Positions 32,719 through 42,400 of a stretch of 64,000 nucleotides of DNA are shown here, piece after piece. Location: the NCBI RefSeq assembly GCF_020283565.1, contig NC_060061.1, positions 36,493,362 through 36,557,361 of the forward strand. Direction: 5' to 3'. Numbering within the stretch: the first letter of the stretch is position 1; each line of letters opens with the position of its first letter. The notes below the pieces were generated by a model. The model had not been told where the DNA came from and did no database searches. It saw only the letters and a list, made by a program, of their open reading frames with translations. The DNA comes from Trifolium pratense. Its lineage: Eukaryota > Streptophyta > Magnoliopsida > Fabales > Fabaceae. The position numbers were made by a program, and so were the translations under genes.

Positions 32719-34132
32719 ATCTGACTTTATCCTCTTCAGGTTCATGCTTATATCAAGGCCTCACAGGGAACCTAACATGCTTTATACTCTGGTATTTTTC
32801 ATTCCTTTATAGTTTAAATAGTGAGTCAGAATTTGACGCTTAGCAAAGCATACTGTAAATGGAGTTCAGGTTCCCTCCATTTAGTGTATTTTCCATTTAG
32901 CCTATTAATTGTATGGATGTGTGACATGTGTCAAAAAGAAAATCTAATGGCTGACAAATTAGTGTTTGTTTGATAAAAATAAAAATGCATATACAGAACT
33001 CCCTCTTCTTCTCACCTCCGCTGCCATCGGATGCCGTCCCTTTTGGTCCATCTCAGTGCCGCCCCTATGATGGAAAACCACAACAAAATTAAAATAAATT
33101 TGAAAAAAACAGTTGAATCAAACCACCAAGTACAAGCCAACTACCTTAACAAAATTCAATTAGTATTATGAAACTTAGCAATGACTCAAATTACAGAATG
33201 AATCAAAGAGAAGAATGAGTTGCAGTGCGAGAAGGAGAAGAGATCGAGAATGGAAAAACGCCGTGGAAGATGACGCGTCGAGATGGAACGGCGGAGAAAG
33301 ATAAAGTGCGATTTCTGGTGCTGCGGTGCTGCGGCGGATGGCGGCAGAGATTAAAGGAAGATGGAGTTCTGCATCGCTGAAAGGGAATTACAGGAATTTT
33401 TTTATTATACAAATACTGTATTTTTTTAGTTTTGATTTCAGCCCTTAGATTGTTTTTATTACACATTTCACACATCCGTGCAATTAATGGGTTAAATGGA
33501 GAATAAGCTAAATGGAGGGAACCTGAACTCCTGTAAATGACATTGATATTGGTGTGGGTTTGGATGCGTCACCTACTTTTGCTGATCTTGCAGAGTTGTA
33601 AACACGAAAGTTGGAAAAGTATTGCAAAATTCCTAATCAACGATGTTCCTTCTCTATTAAAATCAGATGATGTGAAAGACATGTGTAAGGTTCTTTCAGT
33701 TATAGTCACATCACTACCATCTAACTTTGAAGAATTTATCAAATGGGTTGCGGAGATCAGGAGGCAAAAGGATGGTGGTCCAAGCTTAAGTGAAGAGGAG
33801 AAAACACAAGCTTTTCTCAAGGTTTAATACATTTCATCTCAATAATTCTCTCTAGCATTGTTAAGCATGTTTGGTTACACGGTTGGACGGAGATCAATTG
33901 ATTCAAAGAGAAGCTAGTCCGTCCTAGTAGCTTTTGATTCTCGAAGATCTAAACATGAATCAAAACATGCAAATCAACTGCTGTTAGTTAGTTCATTTTA
34001 CTTTTAATAGTCTTGCGTATTAATTGATTTGTTATGCAGGAAGAGATATTGAAACAGGTGCGGAGTACCGGACTTTTCAAACATGTGGTCTCGTTTTTGT
34101 CACATTCTTGCAGCGGATACACACCATCTTAA
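25576..34132 (+). CDS. PCS: phytochelatin synthase, second copy, C-terminally truncated by a frameshifting deletion
   Basis: Exons: 25576-25647, 25818-25974, 26148-26386, 31027-31190, 32740-32791, 33594-33821 and 34040 to a TAA at 34130-34132, giving 334 residues. The catalytic domain is intact: Cys55 ([10 protein letters not shown]), His161 ([11 protein letters not shown]), Asp179 (LDVARF). Exon 6 encodes the start of the C-terminal domain ([33 protein letters not shown]). In exon 7, after [19 protein letters not shown], sequence coding for an estimated 70-90 residues of the variable Cys-rich region is missing and the frame shifts, giving the early stop. The start ATG matches the first copy and AtPCS1 (MAMA). 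Introns 3, 4 and 5 are enlarged by three unrelated transposons. AtPCS1 pieces cut in this region keep Cd-activated synthesis, so the product may still act; reduced or lost function is equally possible. Confidence 0.8.
26489..26643 (+). repeat. 5' LTR of the copia element
   Basis: 155 bp, TGTTGGAAAAT to TTTTCTACA, with a TATA-like CTATTTAAACC near 26580. Confidence 0.93.
26736..30698 (+). pseudogene. copia Gag-Pol polyprotein, gag-deleted and with one stop codon
   Basis: In order: Gag zinc knuckle [14 protein letters not shown] (about 26958), protease [14 protein letters not shown] (about 27236), integrase zinc finger [20 protein letters not shown], integrase core ([27 protein letters not shown]), reverse transcriptase ([24 protein letters not shown] at 29745-29756) and RNase H ([37 protein letters not shown]). 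One in-frame TGA at 28230-28232, between EAV and TAAYLINR, breaks the integrase; the frame is otherwise continuous to 30698. The capsid part of Gag is absent: the knuckle follows only about 310 bp of leader, and the open frame there begins without an ATG. The copy is dead by itself. Confidence 0.9.
30706..30854 (+). repeat. 3' LTR of the copia element
   Basis: 149 bp, TGTTGAAAAAT to TTTTCTACA. It lacks six bases present in the 5' LTR (CCTAATCCTAG against CCTAG). Confidence 0.93.
31226..31927. mobile_element. unidentified insertion in PCS intron 4
   Basis: Compared with intron 4 of the first PCS gene (TTTTATTGACC..TTTTTAGTGTGAAG), about 700 bp are inserted here between the same two blocks. 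It has no clear terminal repeats or ORF that I could see, so the class is unknown. Confidence 0.5.
31942..32690. mobile_element. non-autonomous element carrying a captured NHL gene fragment
   Basis: A second insertion in the same intron, absent from the first PCS copy. Sub-terminal inverted repeats TAAATTAGCAAGGTGCACCT (about 31964) and AGGTGCACCTTGCTAATTTA (about 32627) flank the central part. The right end reads GTCTAAATTAGCAAACCCC, next to a (TA)n run. The same terminus, inverted, occurs at 63741-63806. The cargo is a reading frame from an NDR1/HIN1-like gene. The pattern is that of a Pack-type transposon; the superfamily is not determined. Confidence 0.65.
32081..32497 (-). pseudogene. 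NDR1/HIN1-like (LEA_2 domain) protein fragment
   Basis: The minus-strand frame of 138 residues contains [20 protein letters not shown], then [20 protein letters not shown] and [13 protein letters not shown], the core of the LEA_2 domain of plant NHL proteins (membrane-anchored, defence-related). The usual N-terminal membrane segment is mostly missing and the C-terminal end is replaced by unrelated sequence (ends FVNFKQG). It lies between the inverted repeats of a small transposon, in a PCS intron and opposite to the PCS gene, so it is captured cargo rather than a gene. Confidence 0.75.
32862..33530. mobile_element. Mutator-type MITE in intron 5 of the second PCS gene
   Basis: 669 bp with terminal inverted repeats of about 70 bp: left GAGTTCAGGTTCCCTCCATT, right AATGGAGGGAACCTGAACTC, both continuing with few mismatches to a GGATGTGTGA block. 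It is flanked by a 9-bp duplication CTGTAAATG (32853-32861 and 33531-33539), the target size of Mutator-like elements. The minus-strand ORF 33475-33203 has no recognisable domain. Confidence 0.9.
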
Positions 34133-34738
34133 CAGATGGTGTGGAGACACCTTAACAGTGCTTCTATTGTCCTTACCGTCTACAACATGGGACGGTATCA
34201 CAGATGAGAAGCTTTTGAAGGAAATTCATGGACTGGTTTCAATTGAAAATCTTCCTACTTTGCTTCAAGAAGAGGTACTTATCATTCATTTGTTGTTTTC
34301 TAAAATAAAATAAAAACTCTAGCGATAATCGTTCCCATTATTTAATCATGATGCTGAGGTATGCTTCAAAACTTTTATAGTGTAGCCCTTGGGACATAAT
34401 GTTTCTGTCTCAAGTTTAAGAAGTCAAAATCATGTTCATCCATATTTTACAAGATACAGTGTCTTTGGCTAATGTGCTTTGGAGTGTGATTCCAACACAT
34501 CCAAGCACACTGTTAGATTGGCATATGACTGTTATAGTGCGCGTTATTAACTGGTCCACGATAAGTGCTTTCTTGGTCTTGCATAGGAGCACTTAACTAT
34601 TGCTTATTTTACTCCATCTTCATTCGTCAACTGACCTTATTATGAAATTTTGCATTTCAGGTTCTGCATTTAAGACGTCAGCTACGTAGATGTCAAGAAG
34701 GCAAGGTAGATGGGGATCTTGGTCTACCTTTGTCTTAG
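34133..34738 (+). pseudogene. PCS: out-of-frame C-terminal remainder of the second PCS gene
   Basis: From 34143 the sequence reads, one frame off, [18 protein letters not shown], then [19 protein letters not shown] up to a donor at 34275. The last exon, 34661-34738, gives LHLRRQLRRCQEGKVDGDLG and LPLS with TAG. These are the ends of plant PCS proteins. A four-codon gap is seen after RRQL compared with AtPCS1. Splice sites are still good, so the loss of frame is probably recent. Confidence 0.75.
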
Positions 34739-36112
34739 CAGCTCTTCATTTTTTAGGCTGAGTTTGAGAACCAGGGTCTCATTTTTAATACACTGGGATT
34801 ATTTATACACTAACCAAGGATAAGAACTACTCCAACCTATTAGATACGAAACTTTTATTAGTTATTTGTCATAACATCAAATAATTATTGTTAGAACAAA
34901 ATTTCCTATCATTGTCCAAGGATGAATGACCTTTGCTGATTATCATGACCAATGTTGATGCTTAAATTAGTAACTGCAATACTGGAAGAAAATGATGGTG
35001 ATAGTGAAAGATATTCTCCATGTTCAATCTATAGCTGCTACATGTAAATAACAAAACAAAAGAGAGGGAGTGCTAATGTTGGCATTTTAACATTTTTTAA
35101 ATTACATTCAATTGTCGCACATAGCTTCGTTTCAAGACAAAAAACGATATGAGTCAAATCAAAATGTTTCCACAATTTATAAAATTAAACTCTCACCATT
35201 TCATCGCCTCACCTTTTCTGTTAAAAACAACACACTGTATTGCAATCTAATTTCGAATTGATTACACGTGAACAAAATTTACAATTATGCATGTCAAAGC
35301 CAACAAATGATCGGCATCGGGGTTGAAATTATAAGGAAATTTGGACCCGTTGAAGAACCTGAGTTGTATTGATCGCAAAGCTATACATGAATGATGAACA
35401 TTAAAAATTAATTAATGCACATGAGTTTTCACAAATGTCACATGAGTTTAAAAATTAACTAGTTTTTGTACCTGAGTTTATCTAATGGAGAGAGATTTGG
35501 GTAGTACGTTATAGGTCATTGGTTCGATTTTCGGCTAATTGTAAAAAAAAAAAACTAGTTTCGGTATCTGGTGGTGTATACGGGCCGGATTGGGTTGGAT
35601 TTGACCAAAACCCAAAGAAAATTACTTTTTAGGCCCCTCTATATTACCTTCAGGCCTCCATCTTGACAATTTTGCCCTTGAAACCAATTGGGAATCTGTA
35701 ATACGAATTTTTATAATTTCGTATCGTCACTACCGAACTAACATGACAGACCGAACTTGCTCGCATTGGTAACACTTGCACAGAAGTAAGGTGTTTTTGG
35801 ATCCTACGTTACGAAGCAAGGCAATTTCGGTACGCAGTTTCCGAAATATGCTATTCTTGACCTTGCGCAACAAATAAGGCTATATAGGGTTTGTAATTTT
35901 GGTACATGTTAAGGTTTGTTGGTTTTAAACTTCTGTAAAAATAATGTTGAAAGAAACTGATTTGTGCTTGAGAATGATTTTTAAAATTTTAAAAGAATCT
36001 ATTTTGCTTGACTGGTAAAATATAATTACTTTTGAAGTGTGAATGCCTTTGTGTGTCCCACATCAAGAATACATTACTTTGAAGCAGGTACTAGTAATAA
36101 TAGACACTAGTT
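34739..36112. other. 3' flank of the second PCS gene and spacer
   Basis: 34843-35030 is the counterpart of 3090-3235. Near 35492-35555 a SINE-like remnant (GGTTCGATTTTCGGCTAATTG followed by an A-run) is seen. No gene. Confidence 0.5.
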
Positions 36113-36287
36113 TAGGGGGAATGGATTGTTTACAATCACTGGATCATCCGATCCAGTGACATCACAACCATTCAAAAAAATTGAAAAAGAAAAAAGTTGA
36201 AGAGATAGATGAAACTTAATGGTTGAGATCACCACCTGAGGGAATCCGGTGGAAAATCCACTGGAGAGAATCCATTCCCCTAGTTTA
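36113..36287. mobile_element. MITE with inverted termini
   Basis: Left end TAGGGGGAATGGATTGT (36112) and right end GAATCCATTCCCCTAG (36267-36282) are complementary. The centre is AT-rich, with no ORF of note. Confidence 0.65.
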
Positions 36288-36894
36288 GGTAACCAACCAG
36301 GTACTAGTAGTAACAAACAACGTCTTATTTAGTTTATTGAACCTGTCAACCCGTGTACCCAACCCGATCATGGAAATATGTTTTTTTTGGAAATTTGCTA
36401 CTCTTATTTAGTTTATTAATTGTTATGATTAAAAATGAATTTTTATTTGAAGTTAAATGAAAGTATTTTATTCAATTTAATTGTTAGAAATGTGTCATAA
36501 TTGTGTTAAATTGTATTATAGGTATTTTAGAAATTAAAAAAAATGTATTTTATTCTATCAAAAAATTATTTCAAATTTTATGAACAACCGCGAGTCCAAC
36601 CTAACCCAATCCGTTAATAACCGGGTTGGTTCGGTTCAGATTTTATGGTGAAAGTGCGGGTATGATGATGAACCCAACCCAATGAATATTAAATGAGTTG
36701 GGTAACAGATTAGGCCAAATTTGGCCCAATCCAACTCGCGTACACCCCTAATTGTGTTACCTTCTTGAAGCATTTTTTTCAATATTTCAAACAATTCATT
36801 AAAACTTTTGTCAGTCCACCCATTTTTTGCCTTCAGATTAAACAATTTTAACACCGTTGACATTTTTTTTCCTTGTCACTGCATAAAGTATGAA

Positions 36895-37070
36895 TTTAAT
36901 TTATATGCACCGTCAGTGTAAAGTTATTTTACACATGCATCCAATAATATACTGACACATCATGTATGGTATTTAAAAACATATGATGTGTCACATTCAT
37001 TAAATGATATGACAACGCATTATTGGATGTATGTGTAAAGAATCTTTACATCGACAATGTACAACAATTA
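36895..37070. mobile_element. MITE, GCACCG(A/T)CGGTGTAAA family, copy 1
   Basis: Inverted ends: ATATGCACCGTCAGTGTAAA and its approximate complement near 37040-37066 (TTTACATCGACAATGTAC). The same family appears at 38705 and 39150. Confidence 0.55.
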
Positions 37071-38704
37071 AACTCATAAAGTATTATACATATATGCCAT
37101 CTTAAAATAATATTGTTCAGTATTATGCGGCATGTCTTCATGTTGATCATCCATATCTACTAGGGGTGAGCAACAATAGCCAAACGGACCGAAATCTGAC
37201 TTAACCGTGTTGAAATCAAGTGCATCGGCGGGGTTTAACGGATGACGGGTTCGACGGATTAAAAAATGTGGTTGTGAGCGGTTGGCTGTGGTCGAAGGCA
37301 GTTCTGAAATTTTACGGCAGTCGGTGATCAATTTTGAATGTAATATGTGAGAGAGTATAGTAGAGCTTTGTAGTAGAAGAAACATGTGTTGAAAAATAAC
37401 TATATAACTGTATAATAAAAGAATTGTGTGTCTATCATTCATTGGTGAGACACAACTGTAAACCATTTAAATAATATTTAGCATTGTTTATGCACCACGT
37501 GACAACACTCTTTTTACTTCTTTTTTCTCTAACCAGTAAACACAATACCACTTTTCAGTTTTCACAAAACAACTAACCCAAACTACGCTTCAAAAAAAAA
37601 AAAACTAACCCGAACTAGTTGTTTTTACTTTTGGTTCATATTTCTCTCTCAAAACTCAAACTTAGTTTCATCAGTTCACCATAAGAACTCCACCATCTTT
37701 TTTCACTTGCATTTTTTTGCTTGGATAAATACGGTGACACCTTACATGGACAAAACAAAGATCTACATAGTAGCGGAAAACTGAACTACCCACCCGTCTA
37801 AACCGTCAATTCGTCATACCCGTACTTGACTAAACCGTTAGCTTGGACGGTCGAAAATAGATGTGTTTTTAAGCTCGTCTGTTTTCTTTAGATGGCTGAT
37901 TTTGAAACCGAACCCGACTGTAACCGACAGGTGAATAACCCTAATATCTACACTAAGATATTCTCTTTGAGACACACTTGACATTACTAATACTTCACCG
38001 TGCCATGTCCATTGTGTATTAATTTGACAAACCCTTTCACAAATTAGATAACTCTATATTTCTCCCTTATTAAGTTTTAGTTTCTGATTTGCATAATAAA
38101 CACATGGACATGGAAAAAGTCGACTACTATTAGGATGACTCTTTTTTTTTCAACAAACTGTAAAATTATTGTCACTCCATTTTTGTACCCAACACTTGAT
38201 TTTTTTTTCAGCAAACTATTAGTTTATTTTTCTTAATAAGGGGCAAATTAAACATGATTTAATTTATCATTTGTTAAAAAACTTATTGTTTTGCAGCAAA
38301 AATTCTTATAAAATTGCAAACATGAAAAAAAAAATTCATTAAAGAAACTTAAATTTTTTACGCTTCAAAATTCAGATTTAATTCATCTTTAAATTTAAGT
38401 TTTTGTGAAAAATATTTTTATATAATATTAAAAACACGAATACAAAAATTCCAAAAATACATGTGACTTGAACTAAAATAACAATAATATATGTGAGTTG
38501 AATTAAAATAAAAAAAATGTTGGTCGTCAGTATAAGAATTTGTATTAGAACTTAAATTCTTCCGAATGATTAATCAGGCAAGCTCATTAACCATAAATAA
38601 TTATACCCACTAAAAATTGAACTCCAATTTTTTCAAACTGACTTGGTATATGAAGCACTTGTTGATCACCTAATATATTGGGTTGTCTTATTTACCTATT
38701 TTTT
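37071..38704. other. AT-rich spacer, no gene seen
   Basis: Degenerate repeats such as GACTTAACCGTGTTGAAATC and CCCAACCCAATG-type phrases are present from 36600 on. The minus ORF 37466-37074 is not protein-like. Confidence 0.5.
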
Positions 38705-38885
38705 TTAGTGTAAAGACTACGCATCGTCAATGTAAATTAATTTTACATCGATAATCAATAAGAATGAAGCATTCTTCCGCACCATATTAAGAAAGTGAGG
38801 TTCAGTGGGGTGATGTGACGGAAAATATAGTTCGTATTGGTTGACAGTGTAAAATTATTTTACACTGTCGGTACATATTCTTTTT
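38705..38885. mobile_element. MITE, same family, copy 2
   Basis: Ends AGTGTAAAGACTACGCATCG and TTTTACACTGTCGGTACAT. The centre GTGGGGTGATGTGACGGAAAA is shared with copy 3. Confidence 0.6.
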
Positions 38886-39149
38886 TCTCTTTGTTTTGTT
38901 AAATAACCTAGTGAATATAATTTCACGTAAATAAGTTGTAGTACAAACCCCGATCTATATATAAAATATAATGTTCCTATCAACTTAACCATGCTCACGA
39001 AACATATTTGTCTTATTTTTATTTCTTTCTATAAAAAAATATTTTTAACACTAAAAATATTTTAATATTAATTTCCAAGATTTTTTTCTTAATATTAATT
39101 TTTTTTTCCGGAAATTTGGAGTATTAATTTTTTTTTGTTTATTTATTTT

Positions 39150-39335
39150 AAGAGTTTAATTGATATGCACCGACGGTGTAAAATAATTTTACACAATCAT
39201 CCGATAAACAACCATTATTTTGTCATGTCATATCAAGAAAATGAGGTGAAGTGGGATGATGTGACGAAAAACATGATTGATATTGCTTGACAATGTAAAA
39301 TTATTTTACACCATCGTCGGTGCATATGAATTAAT
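39150..39335. mobile_element. MITE, same family, copy 3, upstream of SWI3A
   Basis: Clear inverted ends: TTAATTGATATGCACCGACG and its complement CGTCGGTGCATATGAATTAA. It lies about 125 bp before the SWI3A start codon, within the likely promoter or 5' UTR. Confidence 0.8.
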
Positions 39336-39458
39336 TTTTTTTTTAATATATCTAAATATTTTTGTTGGCAAGTCGTTAGTTTTATAACAGCGCCGATCTG
39401 GCGATACCCACCGGAAATAGATCAACATAATTTTCCTCCGACTCCGACGCATTTTAGT

Positions 39459-42400
39459 ATGGAAGTTTCAAAAGAACCCAATTCAAACCCGGGTCGGATC
39501 GACGATTCAGAACTCGAACTCTACACCATTCCAAGCTCTTCCAGTAAGCACTCTCTCTCTCTCTCTCTCTCTCTCTCTAAAACCCTAACTGTTGAAATTT
39601 CACTCTAACCGGCGTCGTTTTGACAGAATGGTTCGCATGGGACGAAATCCACGAAACAGAGAAAACATCATTCAAAGAATACTTCGATGGAACTTCAATT
39701 TCGAGAACTCCAAAGATATACAAAGAATACAGAGACTTCATCATCAACAAGTATCGTGAAGAACCTTCTAGAAGACTCACGTTCACCGAGGTACGAAAAT
39801 CACTAGTTGGTGACGTCTCGTTTTTGTATAAGGTTTTCCTTTTTTTGGAGCATTGGGGTTTGATTAACTACGGTGCGCGTTCTGGTGGGGAAGCGGAGAA
39901 GGAACACGAGGAGGAAATTTGCAAGGTGAAGATAGAGGAAGGTGCTCCTAATGGGATTCGTGTTGTTGCTACGCCTAATTCTTTGAAACCTATTTCGTTG
40001 CCTAAGACTGGTACTGATGGTGGTAGTAATGTTAGTGGGATTGGTATCAAAATGCCGCCACTGGCGTCGTATTCGGATGTTTACGGTGATTTGATTCCAC
40101 GGAAGGAGTTTAGTTGCGGGAATTGTGGTGATAAATGTGGTTCTGGACACTACAGAAGTACCAAGGTTGAATTTTTCTTTGATTTTATATGTTTTTATGT
40201 ATTGTGGTATTTCTCTTTTAGTTTTATTGTTCACGATTAGTGTTTAATAGAAGGATTTGGTTGTCAGTTGAAGTTTTCAATCAATGTTTTAAACAACAAC
40301 CAAAGTGTTTTTATTACTAGGAGGGCTTATATTAGACCGAATGTCGTCACAATGTTATGAATCAATGGATTAGGATATCAATTACAACCTATGGTCCCGA
40401 TTATAGTTGAATAACTCTGGTCTATAATATAGACCAGATACATCAGTTATTAACCTAAAATGTAATTTTTTATCTTATAATAGGGACCGAAGGGAGTAGA
40501 GAATCTGAGGTGGTAATTGGTCACTTGGACTTTGGCTATAGCGATTTAGGTTCGGTATGGGTTTTGGTAAAGAAAAGAGGTTCTGGGTTTAAGTTGTGGT
40601 AATGGTTGTAAACGAAACCTTTTAAATCATGTGAACTTAACATGTTGTTTGGTTGGGAAAAATGGAAGGGAGAGGGGATTATTTGAATCTTTCTTGTTTG
40701 GTTAAATAATTTGGAGGGAAGGGGAGCGGAATGAAGGATATCAATGTTTAACTCCTTTCCAATTAATAGGATGACTTTTAGGGGATAGAAGATGGATTTA
40801 ATATATTTTAAATATATTTATTTAGATATCCTTACATAAAATGTAACATGAAAGGTTATAAGAGTGTAACAAAGTAGATTAGTCCTTCCCAAGTTCCCCG
40901 CAATTAAATCTTCTCCTCTTTCGAACCAAACAAGAAATAAAAAGTACAATGTTAAGTTGTTTTTTCTTTGGGCTGTCAATTTGAAAACCATTTTCACCCC
41001 CTCCTCATTTTGTTTGCAAATAGTAAAATGCCATTGATAGGTTCAGCTGTCCAACTAGTGTTTTTTCTTTTCTTTCTGCTTTTCAGTTTCTTTTTCCACG
41101 TCATTAGTTTATCTGATTCTATTTGCAATTTTGGATACCTTTCTGAAATTAACAGTGTTGTTATTTATTCTATTCTTTTCAAAACACAGCAGGGTAATTT
41201 CATTATTTGCACGAAATGTTTCAAAAACGGGAATTATGGGGAGAAAAGGTCCATGGAGGATTTCATATTAAATGAGTCAAGTGAAATTAGTGCCAACCAC
41301 AGTGCTATCTGGACCGAGGGAGAAACTCTTCTTCTATTAGAATCTGTTTTGAAGCATGGGGATGACTGGGAACTTGTTGTTCAAAGTGTTCAAACCAAGA
41401 CTAAGCTTGAATGTATCTCAAAACTTATTGAGCTGCCATTTGGGGAGCTCATGTTAGGTTCTGCTCGCAGAAATGGTAACAGTTATAGTGTTACTGGAAT
41501 CATGAACAACGGAAAAGAAGTTCAGTTGTCTTCATCCGATCACCAAGAAACTCCAACAACACAGGAAACTTCAACGATACAGGATCAATCTTCAGACCCT
41601 AAAAATGAAAATGAGAAGAATGGAGATGCTGTGGATGAAAGTCCTTCAAAAAGGCAGCGCGTTGCTCCACTTTCAGATTCCAGCAGTTCACTAATGAAGC
41701 AGGTAAGAGATAATATTGAATTTCATATCTGGTTGCATTTTCCTTGTTTCTGTGGATTTTATCTATAGTGTGTCATACATAGAATTTGTGCAAGACTTGT
41801 ACATGTACCTATGTGTTGGCTTTGTTTGTTTACCGCAGCTTTGGTATATGTTGGCCTGGGAAAGGAACATGTGAATATTGATATCATTCTAACCTCGTGC
41901 ATTGATTAATATCTGCATTGGGTTGATTGCATTCCTTTTTCACTTTTCTAATCTTTGGGAATATAGGGGGTGTGCATGCGAGAACAGTTATTTTATGTTC
42001 ACCTTGCTACGTATGATCATGAGTTAATGGCGTTTTGAATCAGGTGGGACTGCTCTCTACAGTGGTTGACCCTCATATCACAGCTGCTGCTGCTGATGCT
42101 GCTATAACAGCACTTTGTGACGAGAATTTGTTCCCAAGGGATATATTTGATGTTGAAGAGGATAATGCTTCTAGTGCAAGCTCGCTTACCAGTTGTTCAG
42201 CGAGGTGATCTATATCTTAAATCTATCAGTTGTTTACTTTGTTTATCTTTCAAATTTTGCTAGATGGTATGTTACTCTCAAATTTGGTCTTCCTTTTATA
42301 AAATCCTTGTTATTATCTGTGTCAGAGCCCTCAATGGTGAAGATTTAGAGACGGCGGAGAGGTCCACTCAATCAGGTATTTTTATTTTTATGTGCATGAA

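Noticed and set aside
33203..33475. Minus ORF of 90 codons in PCS intron 5
   Set aside because: It lies wholly inside a Mutator-type MITE and resembles no protein.
37074..37466. Minus ORF of 130 codons
   Set aside because: Low-complexity region without splice or promoter context; overlaps repeat debris.
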